64,000 nucleotides of DNA, from assembly GCF_019602855.1 (NCBI RefSeq), contig NZ_CP080766.1, positions 1,364,001-1,428,000 on the forward strand. The letters are read 5' to 3'. How positions within the stretch are numbered: position 1 is the stretch's first letter; each line of letters opens with the position of its first letter. The notes under the pieces are model-generated. The model ran no database searches, was not told the origin of the DNA, and worked only from the letters and a program-made list of their open reading frames with translations. Below are positions 44,692-53,446 of the stretch, in pieces. A program made the position numbers and the translations under genes. This stretch comes from Cupriavidus pinatubonensis (GTDB lineage Bacteria; Pseudomonadota; Gammaproteobacteria; Burkholderiales; Burkholderiaceae).

Positions 44692-45672
44692 ATGCTGAAG
44701 CACATCATCAGGATGAGCGCTGTAGCGGCCCTGCTCCCCGCCAGTCAGGTCAGTGCTGCCGACACGTGGCCGGAGCCATCCAAACCCATCATGCTGATCG
44801 TCCCGGCGCCCGGTGGAAGCGGGACCGGCGACACGATTGCACGCGTCCTGGCGCAGCGCCTCAAGAAAGAATTGGGTACGGCGGTGATCGTGGACAACCG
44901 CGGCGGCGCCAACGGCAATATCGGCGCCGGCGTGGCGGCGGCGTCGGCTCCGAACGGATACACGTTCCTGCTCTCCTGGGCCGGCACGCTCGCAGTCAAT
45001 CCCAGCCTGTACCGGAGTCTTCCGTTCAATCCGCAAACGAGCTTCGAGCCAGTGGCCCTGATTGCGGACGTGCCCAATATTCTGGTCGTGAACAGCACGC
45101 TGCCCGTGAAGTCGCTGCAGGACTTCATCGCCTACGCCAAATCACACAAGGGGGAATTGAACTACGGTAGCTCCGGCAACGGCAGTTCCATGCACCTTGC
45201 CGGTGAGCTGTTCGATCGCGAGACCGGGGTGGAGATGACGCACGTTCCGTACAGTGCGCCGGGTACCGCGACTACGAACCTGCTAGCCAATGATATCCAG
45301 GCCATGTTTCAGCTGGTCCCCGGCATCGTCAGCCAGGTGAAGTCGAACAAGGTCAGGGCGCTGGCGATCATGTCCAGCCGACGATCGCCAGCGCTGCCCG
45401 AGGTACCGACCACGACCGAACTTGGCTTTCCTTCGTTGCTGTCGTCCACGTGGTTCGCGGTCCTGGCGCCGAAAGGAACGCCGAACGACATCGTGCGCAA
45501 GATGAATGTCGCGATCAACAACGTCGTGGCGGACCCGGAAACCGTGAAGGTCTTCACGGAGATGGGTGCCAGCCCGCTCGGAGGTACGCCGGAGCGGTTG
45601 GCGTCCGTACTGTCAGCGGATCTGCTCAAGTGGCGTGCGGTCGTGAAGCGCGGCAACATCCAGATGCAATGA
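44692..45672 (+). CDS. Bug-family (TctC) extracytoplasmic solute-binding protein
   Basis: ATG 44692 after ACGGAGAAGAAG gives 326 residues with a signal peptide (about 1-23, ending VSA). It has the classic Bug pattern: KPIMLIVPAPGGSGTGDTIAR, VIVDNRGGANGNIGA and a C-terminal ERLASVLSADLLKWRAVV. Bug proteins bind carboxylates and similar small solutes in the periplasm. No TctA/TctB membrane partner is nearby, which is common in Betaproteobacteria. Confidence 0.85.
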   Translation: MLKHIIRMSAVAALLPASQVSAADTWPEPSKPIMLIVPAPGGSGTGDTIARVLAQRLKKELGTAVIVDNRGGANGNIGAGVAAASAPNGYTFLLSWAGTLAVNPSLYRSLPFNPQTSFEPVALIADVPNILVVNSTLPVKSLQDFIAYAKSHKGELNYGSSGNGSSMHLAGELFDRETGVEMTHVPYSAPGTATTNLLANDIQAMFQLVPGIVSQVKSNKVRALAIMSSRRSPALPEVPTTTELGFPSLLSSTWFAVLAPKGTPNDIVRKMNVAINNVVADPETVKVFTEMGASPLGGTPERLASVLSADLLKWRAVVKRGNIQMQ

Positions 45673-45704
45673 GCCAGCAGCACCGCATCGCAACAGGGGC
45701 GTTA

Positions 45705-46835
45705 TCAGTCTTCCTTCGGCAGGAACTGGTCGCCTTCCGTCAACGGCGCGAACCGGTACGTCGCGGGCGTGCGGCTCAGCTTCACGGGGGCGCCCAGCCC
45801 CTTGTAGCCCCCTTCCATCTCGACCACCATTTCACGATGCACGGTATGCGGATGCTGCAGGGCATCCGGCACCGATAGCACCGGCGCGCATGGCACGCCG
45901 GCCGCGACCAGCGTATCGGCCAGCACCTTGCCGTCCAGCTCGCGCATGCGCGCTTCCAGTTCGGCCTTCAGCGCCACGCGGTTGACCGAGCGTCCGCCTG
46001 CCGTGGCATAGCGTTCGTCGTCGGCCAATGCAGGAATCCGCAGATGCTCGCAGAGGATGCGGAACTGCCGGTCATTGCCCACGGCGAGGAAAATCGGATC
46101 CGTGCCGGTGGCTACCGTGTCATACGGATAGATGTTCGGATGCGCATTGCCCGTCCGCACCGGCGTCTTGCCATTCATGAACCAGTTCGCCGCGTGCGGA
46201 TGCAGCAGCGACAGGCCCGAGTCATACAGCGCGGCTTCGACGAACTGTCCGCGCCCGCTGCGCTCGCGTTCCTGCAGCGCCAGCAGCACGCCGAGCGCGG
46301 CGTTCATGCCCGTGACCATATCGACGACCGGCAGGCCGACACGCAGGGCATTGCCATCGGGCTCGCCGTTGATGCTCATGAGGCCAGCCATGGCCTGTAC
46401 AGCGGCGTCATAGCCGGGCAGGCCGCCGAGCGGGCCATCCGCACCGAAACCGGAAACCCGGCAGTGAATCAGACGCGGAAAGCGAGCCGACAGCGTGTCG
46501 AAGCCAAGCCCCCACTTCTCCATGGTGCCGGTCTTGAAGTTCTCGACCAGCACATCAGCATCTTCCAGCAGCGCGAGCAGCACGCTGCGGTCCGACTCGG
46601 CCGTGAGATCGAGCTTCATCACGCGCTTGTTGCGGTTCAGCCCGAAGTAATAGGACGCGACGCCATCCTTGAACGGAGGGCCCCAGGTACGCGTGTCATC
46701 GCCCTGCGGCGGTTCGATCTTCAGCACGTCGGCGCCGTGGTCGCCGAGAATCTGCCCGCAGTACGGGCCGCCCAGGATGCGCGACAGGTCGACCACGCGG
46801 ATGCCGGCCAGCGCGCCCGTCTTGGATTGCGTCAT
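45705..46835 (-). CDS. Class III acyl-CoA transferase (CaiB/BaiF)
   Basis: ATG 46835 with AAGGAGCG upstream gives 376 residues. Features are GIRVVDLSRILGGPYCGQILGDHGADVLKIEPP, then NRNKRVMKLDL, then DVLVENFKTGTMEKWGLG; the catalytic Asp follows in the PGYDAAVQAMAGLM region. It moves CoA between carboxylic acids. It is downstream of a Bug protein and an acyl-CoA dehydrogenase, pointing to activation of an imported carboxylic acid. Confidence 0.88.
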   Translation of the reverse strand: MTQSKTGALAGIRVVDLSRILGGPYCGQILGDHGADVLKIEPPQGDDTRTWGPPFKDGVASYYFGLNRNKRVMKLDLTAESDRSVLLALLEDADVLVENFKTGTMEKWGLGFDTLSARFPRLIHCRVSGFGADGPLGGLPGYDAAVQAMAGLMSINGEPDGNALRVGLPVVDMVTGMNAALGVLLALQERERSGRGQFVEAALYDSGLSLLHPHAANWFMNGKTPVRTGNAHPNIYPYDTVATGTDPIFLAVGNDRQFRILCEHLRIPALADDERYATAGGRSVNRVALKAELEARMRELDGKVLADTLVAAGVPCAPVLSVPDALQHPHTVHREMVVEMEGGYKGLGAPVKLSRTPATYRFAPLTEGDQFLPKED

Positions 46836-46855
46836 GACATCGCTCCTTGTCAGTC

Positions 46856-47836
46856 TCAGTCGAGTTGCGCGCCAGACTTCTGCACGACGGTACGCCACTT
46901 GCTGACTTCGGACTTCACGAAGCCGCCGAGCTGATCGGGCGTGGTGGACGGCGCGAACTCGAGCCCCTGGGCCAGCAGCGTCTTGCGGACTTCGGGCTTC
47001 TGCAGCGCTTCGGCGAACGCATGGTTCAGCTTGGCGATGACCGGTGCGGGCGTGCCGGCCGGGGCGACCACGCCGAAGAACACCGACACGTCGAAGCCAT
47101 TCACGCCCTGCTCTGCCACCGTCGGCACATCCGGCAGCGCCTGCGAGCGGGCCTTGGTGGTCACGCCCAGCGCGCGTACCTTGCCGCTCTTGATAAATGG
47201 CAGCGCGGTCAGCACGTCGGTGAAGGTCATGCTGACCTGTCCGCCGAGCAGGTCATTGAGCGCCGGGCCGGTGCCCTTGTACGGCACGTGCTGGAAATCG
47301 GTGCCGGCGAGGTTGTTGAACAGCACGCCGGCCAGGTGCGACGACGCGCCATTGCCCGACGATGCGTAGCTAAGCTTGCCCGGGTGCGCTTTGCCATAGG
47401 CGATCAGTTCGCTCACGTTCTTGGCCGGCACGCTCGGGTTGACCACGAGCACATTGGGCAGCTGGCCGATCTGGATCACCGGTGCGAAGCTCTTGACCGG
47501 GTCGTAGTTGATCTTGCGGTACAGGCTCACGTTGATGGCAAGCGGCGCCGAGGTGCCGAACATCAGCGTGTAGCCGTCCGGCTCGGCGCGTGCGACCGCT
47601 TCTGCGCCGATGTTGCCGCCGGCACCGGCGCGGTTCTCGACCACCACGGGCTGGCCAAGGCTGGTCTTGAGCGCAGCGGCGAGCGTGCGCGCCATGGCAT
47701 CGGTCGGACCGCCCGGCGGGTAGGTCACGACCATCATGATCGGCTTCGAGGGATAGTCCTTCTGCGCGAAGGCGGGAGTGGCGCTCACGCAAAGCGAGCA
47801 GACGGCGATGGCCGCGAGGCGGTGCCAGAGTTTCAT
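46856..47836 (-). CDS. Bug-family (TctC) solute-binding protein
   Basis: ATG 47836 (MKLWHRLAA) gives 326 residues with a signal peptide ending AFA at about residue 24. It carries KPIMMVVTYPPGGPTDAMAR, VVVENRAGAGGNIGAEAV and a typical C-terminus. It lies 20 bp before the CoA-transferase gene and 117 bp after the acyl-CoA dehydrogenase, in one minus-strand unit. The ligand is probably the acid handled by those enzymes. Confidence 0.88.
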   Translation of the reverse strand: MKLWHRLAAIAVCSLCVSATPAFAQKDYPSKPIMMVVTYPPGGPTDAMARTLAAALKTSLGQPVVVENRAGAGGNIGAEAVARAEPDGYTLMFGTSAPLAINVSLYRKINYDPVKSFAPVIQIGQLPNVLVVNPSVPAKNVSELIAYGKAHPGKLSYASSGNGASSHLAGVLFNNLAGTDFQHVPYKGTGPALNDLLGGQVSMTFTDVLTALPFIKSGKVRALGVTTKARSQALPDVPTVAEQGVNGFDVSVFFGVVAPAGTPAPVIAKLNHAFAEALQKPEVRKTLLAQGLEFAPSTTPDQLGGFVKSEVSKWRTVVQKSGAQLD

Positions 47837-47953
47837 GGCTTGTCTCCTGGTATGGGTCGTCTCGCATTGCCCCGGGGGATGTCGGGCGATGCGGTGGGCG
47901 GCACCGGGTTGCGGTGCCACCGGGGGCTGATGTCGGGTGAAGCTGCAGAAGGG

Positions 47954-49747
47954 TCAGAACACGTTGACCTGATCGACCGCACCGGCTGCGCGCACGGTAC
48001 CGTCGGCAGGCGGTGCCACGGTCTCGGCGAGCCAATCCGGCTCGGCCTGGCCGGACAGCGGGTCTTGCGGCAGCACGCGGTGGCGCAGCACGAGCTGCGC
48101 GAGCCGCATGCGGCGCACCGAGCCGATGCGCCCGGCTTCCCAGGCCATCGCCACGGCGGTCGTGACGTTGTACAGGCCGGAGGCGGCCTGGCGGGCCAGC
48201 AAGTCGCCTTCGGCACCGGCTTCGGCCGCGCCGGCGGCGAAGGCCGATGCTCGTTCGATGGCGGCTTCGAAGGTGGTGCGGGCGGTCGGATGCAGCGGCG
48301 TATCGGCCAGCAAGCCGGACAGGTGCGCGCGCAGCGCGGGTAGCGAGCCCTCGCGGCGGATCGCACGCAGGACGTCGAGTGCGACGATGTTGCTGGTGCC
48401 TTCCCAGATCGAGCCGAGGTGGGCGTCGCGCACGAGGCGCGGATCGCTCCATTCTTCGATGTAGCCGCAGCCGCCGCGGATTTCCATGGCATCGCCGGTG
48501 ACCTTGCGTGCGTCACGGCACGCGCGGAACTTGATCAGTGGCGTGAGGATGCGCATCAGCGGATAGGCGCCGTCCTCGCCGGCGTCGGCGCGGCGCAGTG
48601 CTTCGGCGGTCTGGAACACCATGGTGCGCGCCTGCTCGGTCGGCAGCGTGAGCTTCAGGAGCTGGCGGCGCATCAGCGGCATGTCTTCGAGGCGCTTGCC
48701 GAAGGCCTTGCGCTCGTGGGCGATGAACAGGCCCTCGGTCAATGCGCGGCGCATCAGGCCGGCGGCGCGCACGCCGTTGGACAGGCGCGAGTTGTTGATC
48801 ATGTCGGCCATCTGCACGAAGCCGCGGCCGAGTTCGCCGACCAGGTAGGCGCTTGCGCCTTCCAGCCGGATTTCACCACTGGCCATCGAGCGCGTGCCGA
48901 GCTTGTCCTTCAGGCGGATGATGCGGTACTGGTTGGCGCTGCCGTCGGACAGCGTGCGCGGCAGCAGGAACAGCGACACGCCCTTGTGGCCGGGCACAGC
49001 GTTGCCGGCTTCGTCTTCCACACGCGCCAGCACCATCGCCAGCGCGGCGTCGGGATTCGAGCAGAACCACTTGTCGCCACTCAGACGCCAGCCGCCTTCG
49101 GCCTGCGGATCGCGCATGGCGCGGGTCGCGGTCGCGGCCACGTCGGAGCCCGCGCCCTGCTCTGTCATGAACATCGCGCCCTGGTACAGGTCTTCGAACA
49201 CCTGCGTGGTCAGGTTCGGCAAGAACTTCTCGACCAGTGCCGGATCGCCGAACTTGCGCAGCGTGCGCGTCAGCGAATCGGTCATCGACAGCGGGCAGCA
49301 CAGGCCGAACTCGGCCTGCACCAGCATATACGTGAGTGCGTACTTGGCTGCCGGCGGCATCGGCTTGTCCCAGCCGAACACACCGCCGCGGTGCGAGACC
49401 GCAGCGAGCCCGAACTCGGAGAACGCCACGCGCTCCAGTTCGACGTAGGCGGGATGCTTGTGCACGCGTTGCTGGTCGATGCCGCTGCGGGTACGGTGGG
49501 TCAGCGTCGGCGGGTTCTGGTCGGCGGTCAGGGCCAGTTCGTCCAGCACGCCGCCAGCCAGTTCGCCCATGCGCTCCAGATGCGGCTGCAGCAGGTTCAG
49601 CAAGTCCGCCGGCAGGTAAAGCGGCAGCAGCGCGCGCAGATCCGGATCGGCGGTGTACAGGCTGCCGCCCTTGCGGTCGGGCACGGGGTGCTCCGCCGGC
49701 GATACAACGGGGGCATGAGGGGCAGCATGGCGCACAGCACTGGTCAT
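47954..49747 (-). CDS. Acyl-CoA dehydrogenase (AidB/long form)
   Basis: The 597-residue protein has the acyl-CoA dehydrogenase core with MTEQGAGSDVAATATRA and KWFCSNPDA in the middle domain, GSIWEGTSNIVALDVLRA near the C-terminal active site, and a C-terminal extension of about 130 residues. This size and layout match the AidB-like or long-form group. It is the first gene of the minus-strand unit, divergent from a LysR gene. The substrate acyl-CoA is unknown. Confidence 0.85.
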   Translation of the reverse strand: MTSAVRHAAPHAPVVSPAEHPVPDRKGGSLYTADPDLRALLPLYLPADLLNLLQPHLERMGELAGGVLDELALTADQNPPTLTHRTRSGIDQQRVHKHPAYVELERVAFSEFGLAAVSHRGGVFGWDKPMPPAAKYALTYMLVQAEFGLCCPLSMTDSLTRTLRKFGDPALVEKFLPNLTTQVFEDLYQGAMFMTEQGAGSDVAATATRAMRDPQAEGGWRLSGDKWFCSNPDAALAMVLARVEDEAGNAVPGHKGVSLFLLPRTLSDGSANQYRIIRLKDKLGTRSMASGEIRLEGASAYLVGELGRGFVQMADMINNSRLSNGVRAAGLMRRALTEGLFIAHERKAFGKRLEDMPLMRRQLLKLTLPTEQARTMVFQTAEALRRADAGEDGAYPLMRILTPLIKFRACRDARKVTGDAMEIRGGCGYIEEWSDPRLVRDAHLGSIWEGTSNIVALDVLRAIRREGSLPALRAHLSGLLADTPLHPTARTTFEAAIERASAFAAGAAEAGAEGDLLARQAASGLYNVTTAVAMAWEAGRIGSVRRMRLAQLVLRHRVLPQDPLSGQAEPDWLAETVAPPADGTVRAAGAVDQVNVF

Positions 49748-49887
49748 CTGGGTCTCCTGGATTGGGCTGGCCCGCCATTCGCCGGGCTGGCTTGCCGGCG
49801 CGCGGACCTGTTTGCACCATTATTGGATTCCCATGGATTCGCGTCTAATTCTAAAATTGGCTTGATCCATATAATTTTTGTATCGCC

Positions 49888-50787
49888 ATGGAATTCCGAC
49901 ACCTGCGCTATTTCCTGGTCCTCGCCGAGGAACTGCACTTCGGCCGTGCCGCGAAGCGGCTGTCGATCTCCCAGCCGCCGCTGTCGCTCAATATCCAGCA
50001 GCTGGAGGCTTCGGTCGGGGCAAAGCTGTTCGAGCGTGACAGCCGCGGGGTGCGGCTGACAGCAGCCGGCCGGGCATTCCGCGAATCGGCCAACGCGCTG
50101 CTGGCGCAGGCCGAAGCGGCGCGCGTGCTGGCGCGCGAGATCGAAGCCGGGGCGGTCGGGCGGCTGCGCGTGGGCTTTGTCGGGTCGATGCTGTACCGGG
50201 GGCTGCCACAGCACCTGCGCGACTTCCAGGCGGGCTATCCGGGCATCCACGTGGCGCTGACCGAACTCAACTCGCAGGAGCAGATCGACGCGCTGCTGCA
50301 CAACGAACTGGACGCCGGGTTCGTCCATACGGGCCGCCTGCCCGATGAACTGAGCGCCGTACTGATCCATAGCGAGCCCTTCGTCTGCTGCGTGCCGCAG
50401 GACCATGCGCTGGCAGCACAGGCTGAGGTCGCGCTGGTGGACCTGCGCGCCGAGCCGTTCGTGCTGTTCTCGCGCAAGGCGTCGCCCGATTACTACAGCC
50501 GGATCTTCGATATGTGCGCGGCGCAGGGCTTCTATCCGCAGATCCGGCACGAGGTGCGGCACTGGCTGTCGGTGGTGTCGCTGGTGTCGCAGGGGATGGG
50601 GGTGGCGGTGGTACCGGCGGCCCTTGCGCGCTCGGGCATGGCTGGAGCGGCGTTCCGGCCACTGGCCGATGCCACGGTGCCGTCCGAGGTTTACTGCGCG
50701 TGGAAAGCCGCGCCCGACCATCCGGCGCGCGATCATTTCGTGGCGATGGTCCGGGCAGCCACGGCAGCACAACCGGCCGACGCCTGA
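49888..50787 (+). CDS. LysR-family regulator of the acyl-CoA dehydrogenase unit
   Basis: The 299-residue protein starts MEFRHLRYFLVLAEELHFGRAAKRLSISQPPLSL, a BenM/CatR-like helix-turn-helix, and has an effector domain with GRLRVGFVGSMLYRGLPQHLRDFQ. It is divergent from the acyl-CoA dehydrogenase gene across 140 AT-rich bp. TATAAT at 49870-49875 is only 12 bp before the ATG, which suggests a very short leader. The inducer is unknown. Confidence 0.88.
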   Translation: MEFRHLRYFLVLAEELHFGRAAKRLSISQPPLSLNIQQLEASVGAKLFERDSRGVRLTAAGRAFRESANALLAQAEAARVLAREIEAGAVGRLRVGFVGSMLYRGLPQHLRDFQAGYPGIHVALTELNSQEQIDALLHNELDAGFVHTGRLPDELSAVLIHSEPFVCCVPQDHALAAQAEVALVDLRAEPFVLFSRKASPDYYSRIFDMCAAQGFYPQIRHEVRHWLSVVSLVSQGMGVAVVPAALARSGMAGAAFRPLADATVPSEVYCAWKAAPDHPARDHFVAMVRAATAAQPADA

Positions 50788-50810
50788 ACGGATTCCGGAC
50801 CCCAAAGAAA

Positions 50811-50838
50811 AAGCCACCGGCCCAAAGGCTGGTGGCTT
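50811..50838 (-). terminator. Hairpin with T-rich tail on the minus strand
   Basis: Arms AAGCCACC and GGTGGCTT pair perfectly and extend by G-T, G-C, C-G and C-G towards a 4-nt loop. On the minus strand the stem is followed by TTTCTTTGG. It lies between the convergent LysR and porin genes and could end both transcripts. Confidence 0.6.
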
Positions 50839-51002
50839 ATGAAGTACGCGTGGAACGGGGTGTTCAGCGTGAGTGCAGCTTAACTCCGCAGCCTTTGTCC
50901 TACCAATAACACAAATGTAGTAATCGGAGGCGGCCCTTCCACGGGGGTAATGACTCCCCGCGAATACAGGTAAGCCTGCCCCACCGCATAGCAGGCCATC
51001 GC

Positions 51003-52055
51003 TCAGAACTTGTGGCGCAGCCCCAGGCCGAAGGTGTTGCCCGGGTTCAGCGTGCTCACCTTGTCATACCGCCAGGCGGCATACATGTCGGTGCGCTTGG
51101 AGAACGGATAGTCGTACGCCAGCGTCGTAGTGTCGCGACGCGCCGAGCCGATGATCTCGTTGCCGCCCTGCCACGTGCGAACCCAGGTGGCCATCAGCGA
51201 ACCGGGACCCAGAGGAGCGCTGGCGCCGACCTGCACGGTCTTGTCGCGCTGGCGGCTCTGCGCGTTGAAGTCGTTGTCCGACTGCGCATACTGGCCGAAC
51301 AGCTTCACCACCTTGAAGTCGTACGAAGCGCCGGCCAGGTAAGCCATCTGGTAGCTGGCGCCGGACGCGGCGAACTCGGGCGCGTTCACGGCCACGCGCT
51401 GCACGGCCAGCGTCGCACCGAAGTTGCCGTTGAAGTACGTGGCATTGCCGCCGTAGTTCTGCTTGCCCTGGTGGCCGGTGGTCTCGCCGGTCGAGTAGAT
51501 GGCATTGAAGCGCAGGCCGCCGAAGCCCGGGCTCTGGTACAGCACCGAGTTGTCCCAGGCGGTGTCGCCGGCCACCGAGTTACCCACGGGCGAACCCGGC
51601 GGCGTGGTGTAGGTGTGCAGGAACATCGGCGAGAACGTGGCCGAATCCGCGAGCGGGTTGAACAGCAGCATCGACACGAACCACGGCGTGGTGTTGCGGC
51701 CGAGCTTGATGGCGCCGAAGCCGCCGTTCAGGCCGACGTAGGCATTACGGCCGAACATGGCATCGCCGTCGAAGCGGCCGACCTTGCCGTTGTCGGTGCG
51801 GAAGAAGCTTTCCAGCGCGAACTCCGCGTTGAGGCCATTGCCGAGCGCTTCCTGGCCGCCGATGCCCCAGTAGGACGTGGTCAGGCCGGAGCTTTCCACG
51901 GCGGCAGTGCTGTGGGCGTCGCCACTCGCGCGTACCGAGCCGACGAAGGCGTCGACGGTGCCGTACAACTGCACATTGCTCTGGGCGCTTGCCGCGCCCG
52001 CGGCAAGGCTGCCGGCGGCCGCCATGACGGCCAGCAACTTACGTTGAGACTTCAT
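51003..52055 (-). CDS. Burkholderiales-type general porin
   Basis: ATG 52055 (MKSQRKLLAVMAAAG) gives 350 residues with a signal peptide ending ASA at about residue 24. The mature protein starts SNVQLYGTVDAFVG and ends with LRHKF, the classic porin ends, with alternating beta strands throughout. It forms an outer-membrane trimeric channel. It is 49 bp after the cyclase gene and is likely the last gene of the MarR-adjacent operon, providing substrate entry. Confidence 0.88.
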   Translation of the reverse strand: MKSQRKLLAVMAAAGSLAAGAASAQSNVQLYGTVDAFVGSVRASGDAHSTAAVESSGLTTSYWGIGGQEALGNGLNAEFALESFFRTDNGKVGRFDGDAMFGRNAYVGLNGGFGAIKLGRNTTPWFVSMLLFNPLADSATFSPMFLHTYTTPPGSPVGNSVAGDTAWDNSVLYQSPGFGGLRFNAIYSTGETTGHQGKQNYGGNATYFNGNFGATLAVQRVAVNAPEFAASGASYQMAYLAGASYDFKVVKLFGQYAQSDNDFNAQSRQRDKTVQVGASAPLGPGSLMATWVRTWQGGNEIIGSARRDTTTLAYDYPFSKRTDMYAAWRYDKVSTLNPGNTFGLGLRHKF

Positions 52056-52104
52056 TGTTTCCTCTTTCTCTCTTTTGGTGGATGGGGTCTGACGGGTCTG
52101 ACAA

Positions 52105-52884
52105 TCAGCCACCAATCAGCGCGAGCACGCGCAGCGGGCTACCGGAGCCGTTCTGGATCTTCAGCGGTGCGGCAACGATCACGGCCCCTGTGGCGGGCAG
52201 CTGGTCCAGGTTCTTCAGGCACTGCAGGCCGTATTTGTTGGCGCCGTGCATCAGCGTGTGGCACGGGTACGGCACCGGCCATGCGTACGACTGGCCTGCG
52301 TCGGTGTTGATGGTCTCGACGCCGAAACCGTGGACATTGCGCTCCCGGATCAGCCACTCGACCGCTTCCTGCGTCGGGCCCGGCGTGTGAGCACCGTCTT
52401 CGTGCAGACCGAGGAATTCCTGCGGGTCGGTCTTCTTGCTCCAGTCCGTGCGCAGCAGGACCCAGGCGCCAGCGGGGATCTGGCCGTGCTTCGCTTCCCA
52501 GGCCTGCAGGTACGGAACCGTCAGCGTCCAGTCCGGGTCTTCGGCGACCGGGCCGCTGGCGTCGATCACGACTGCCGGAGCGATGAAGTTCTTCGCATCG
52601 ATCGTGTCGACCGAGTTCTGCGCGTGATCTTTGCCGCTGATCCAGTGCACAGGCGCGTCGAAGTGCGTGCCGGTGTGTTCGCCGCAGGAGAAGTTGTTCC
52701 AGTACCAGCCGGGACCCTTCTCGTCATACTGGCTGATGCGTTCCATCTTGAACGCCCAGACCTGGCCGAACTCGGGTGGCAGGACGAGGGCCGGGAAGTC
52801 CGGCGACAGCGTTTGCGTCAGGTCGACGACTTTGACCGCACCGTTGGCCATCTCAGTGGCCAGTTGCATGAGGCTGTTGCTCAT
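52105..52884 (-). CDS. Cyclase-family metal hydrolase (isatin-hydrolase / kynurenine-formamidase-like)
   Basis: ATG 52884 gives 259 residues. The signature HTGTHFDAPVHW (about residues 70-81) carries the metal ligands of the cyclase family (PF04199), which includes kynurenine formamidase and isatin hydrolase. These enzymes hydrolyse cyclic amides, lactones or formamides using Mn or Zn. The gene lies 22 bp after the flavin reductase gene. In this operon it probably opens a ring made by the LLM monooxygenase; isatin is one candidate, not proven. Confidence 0.78.
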   Translation of the reverse strand: MSNSLMQLATEMANGAVKVVDLTQTLSPDFPALVLPPEFGQVWAFKMERISQYDEKGPGWYWNNFSCGEHTGTHFDAPVHWISGKDHAQNSVDTIDAKNFIAPAVVIDASGPVAEDPDWTLTVPYLQAWEAKHGQIPAGAWVLLRTDWSKKTDPQEFLGLHEDGAHTPGPTQEAVEWLIRERNVHGFGVETINTDAGQSYAWPVPYPCHTLMHGANKYGLQCLKNLDQLPATGAVIVAAPLKIQNGSGSPLRVLALIGG

Positions 52885-52906
52885 GGATGTACTCCTCGTT
52901 CGTAGC

Positions 52907-53446
52907 TCAGTTGGCGTGTTGCGCCAGTCGCGTGTAGCGGCCTTGCCAGTACAGCAGCGGGGCTGGCGCTTCTTGCGCGACGCGGATCTCGCGGACACGG
53001 CCGATGATCAGGTAGTGGCCGTGGCGCTCCAGCAGTTCGTCGACTTCGCAGTCCATGGCCACAACTGCATCGGCCAGCACCGGTGCACCGTCGGCCAGCA
53101 GTTGCGTCCACGCATCGCTGCCGTAGCGCTCTATCCCGGCTTCACCACCGAAGCCCGTGAAGCGCTGCGCGATCGCCTGCTGCTCTTCCCGCAGCAGGTT
53201 CACGCCGAAGCGGCGCGTGCGCTGCAGCAGCTCCGCCGACGAACTCGTTGCCTTCATCGACGCCACCACCATCGGCGGCGTGGCCGAGAACGACGAGACC
53301 GACGTCGCCGTGAAGCCGCTGCGCTCGGACTCGTTCAGCGGATCGGCCACCGTCACCACGCTCACCGCGCCGGCGAAGCCGCGCATCGCCTGCTTGAACG
53401 ATTGCTGCAGCACTTCCAGCGCCGCCGGCATCTTGTCAGTTCCCAT
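52907..53446 (-). CDS. Flavin reductase (partner of the LLM monooxygenase)
   Basis: This 179-residue protein (Met 53446; 53431 possible) has the flavin-reductase pattern FKQAMRGFAGAVSVVTVADP, SGFTATSVSSFSATPPMVVASM and NLLREEQQAIAQRF. It supplies reduced FMN. Its start lies inside the end of the LLM monooxygenase gene, so the two are translationally coupled and form a two-component monooxygenase. Confidence 0.85.
   Translation of the reverse strand: MGTDKMPAALEVLQQSFKQAMRGFAGAVSVVTVADPLNESERSGFTATSVSSFSATPPMVVASMKATSSSAELLQRTRRFGVNLLREEQQAIAQRFTGFGGEAGIERYGSDAWTQLLADGAPVLADAVVAMDCEVDELLERHGHYLIIGRVREIRVAQEAPAPLLYWQGRYTRLAQHAN

Noticed and set aside
46847..50059. Long plus-strand open frames opposite the Bug and acyl-CoA dehydrogenase genes
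   Set aside because: Same shadow effect; sequence is His/Arg/Ala-rich without hydrophobic core or motifs.
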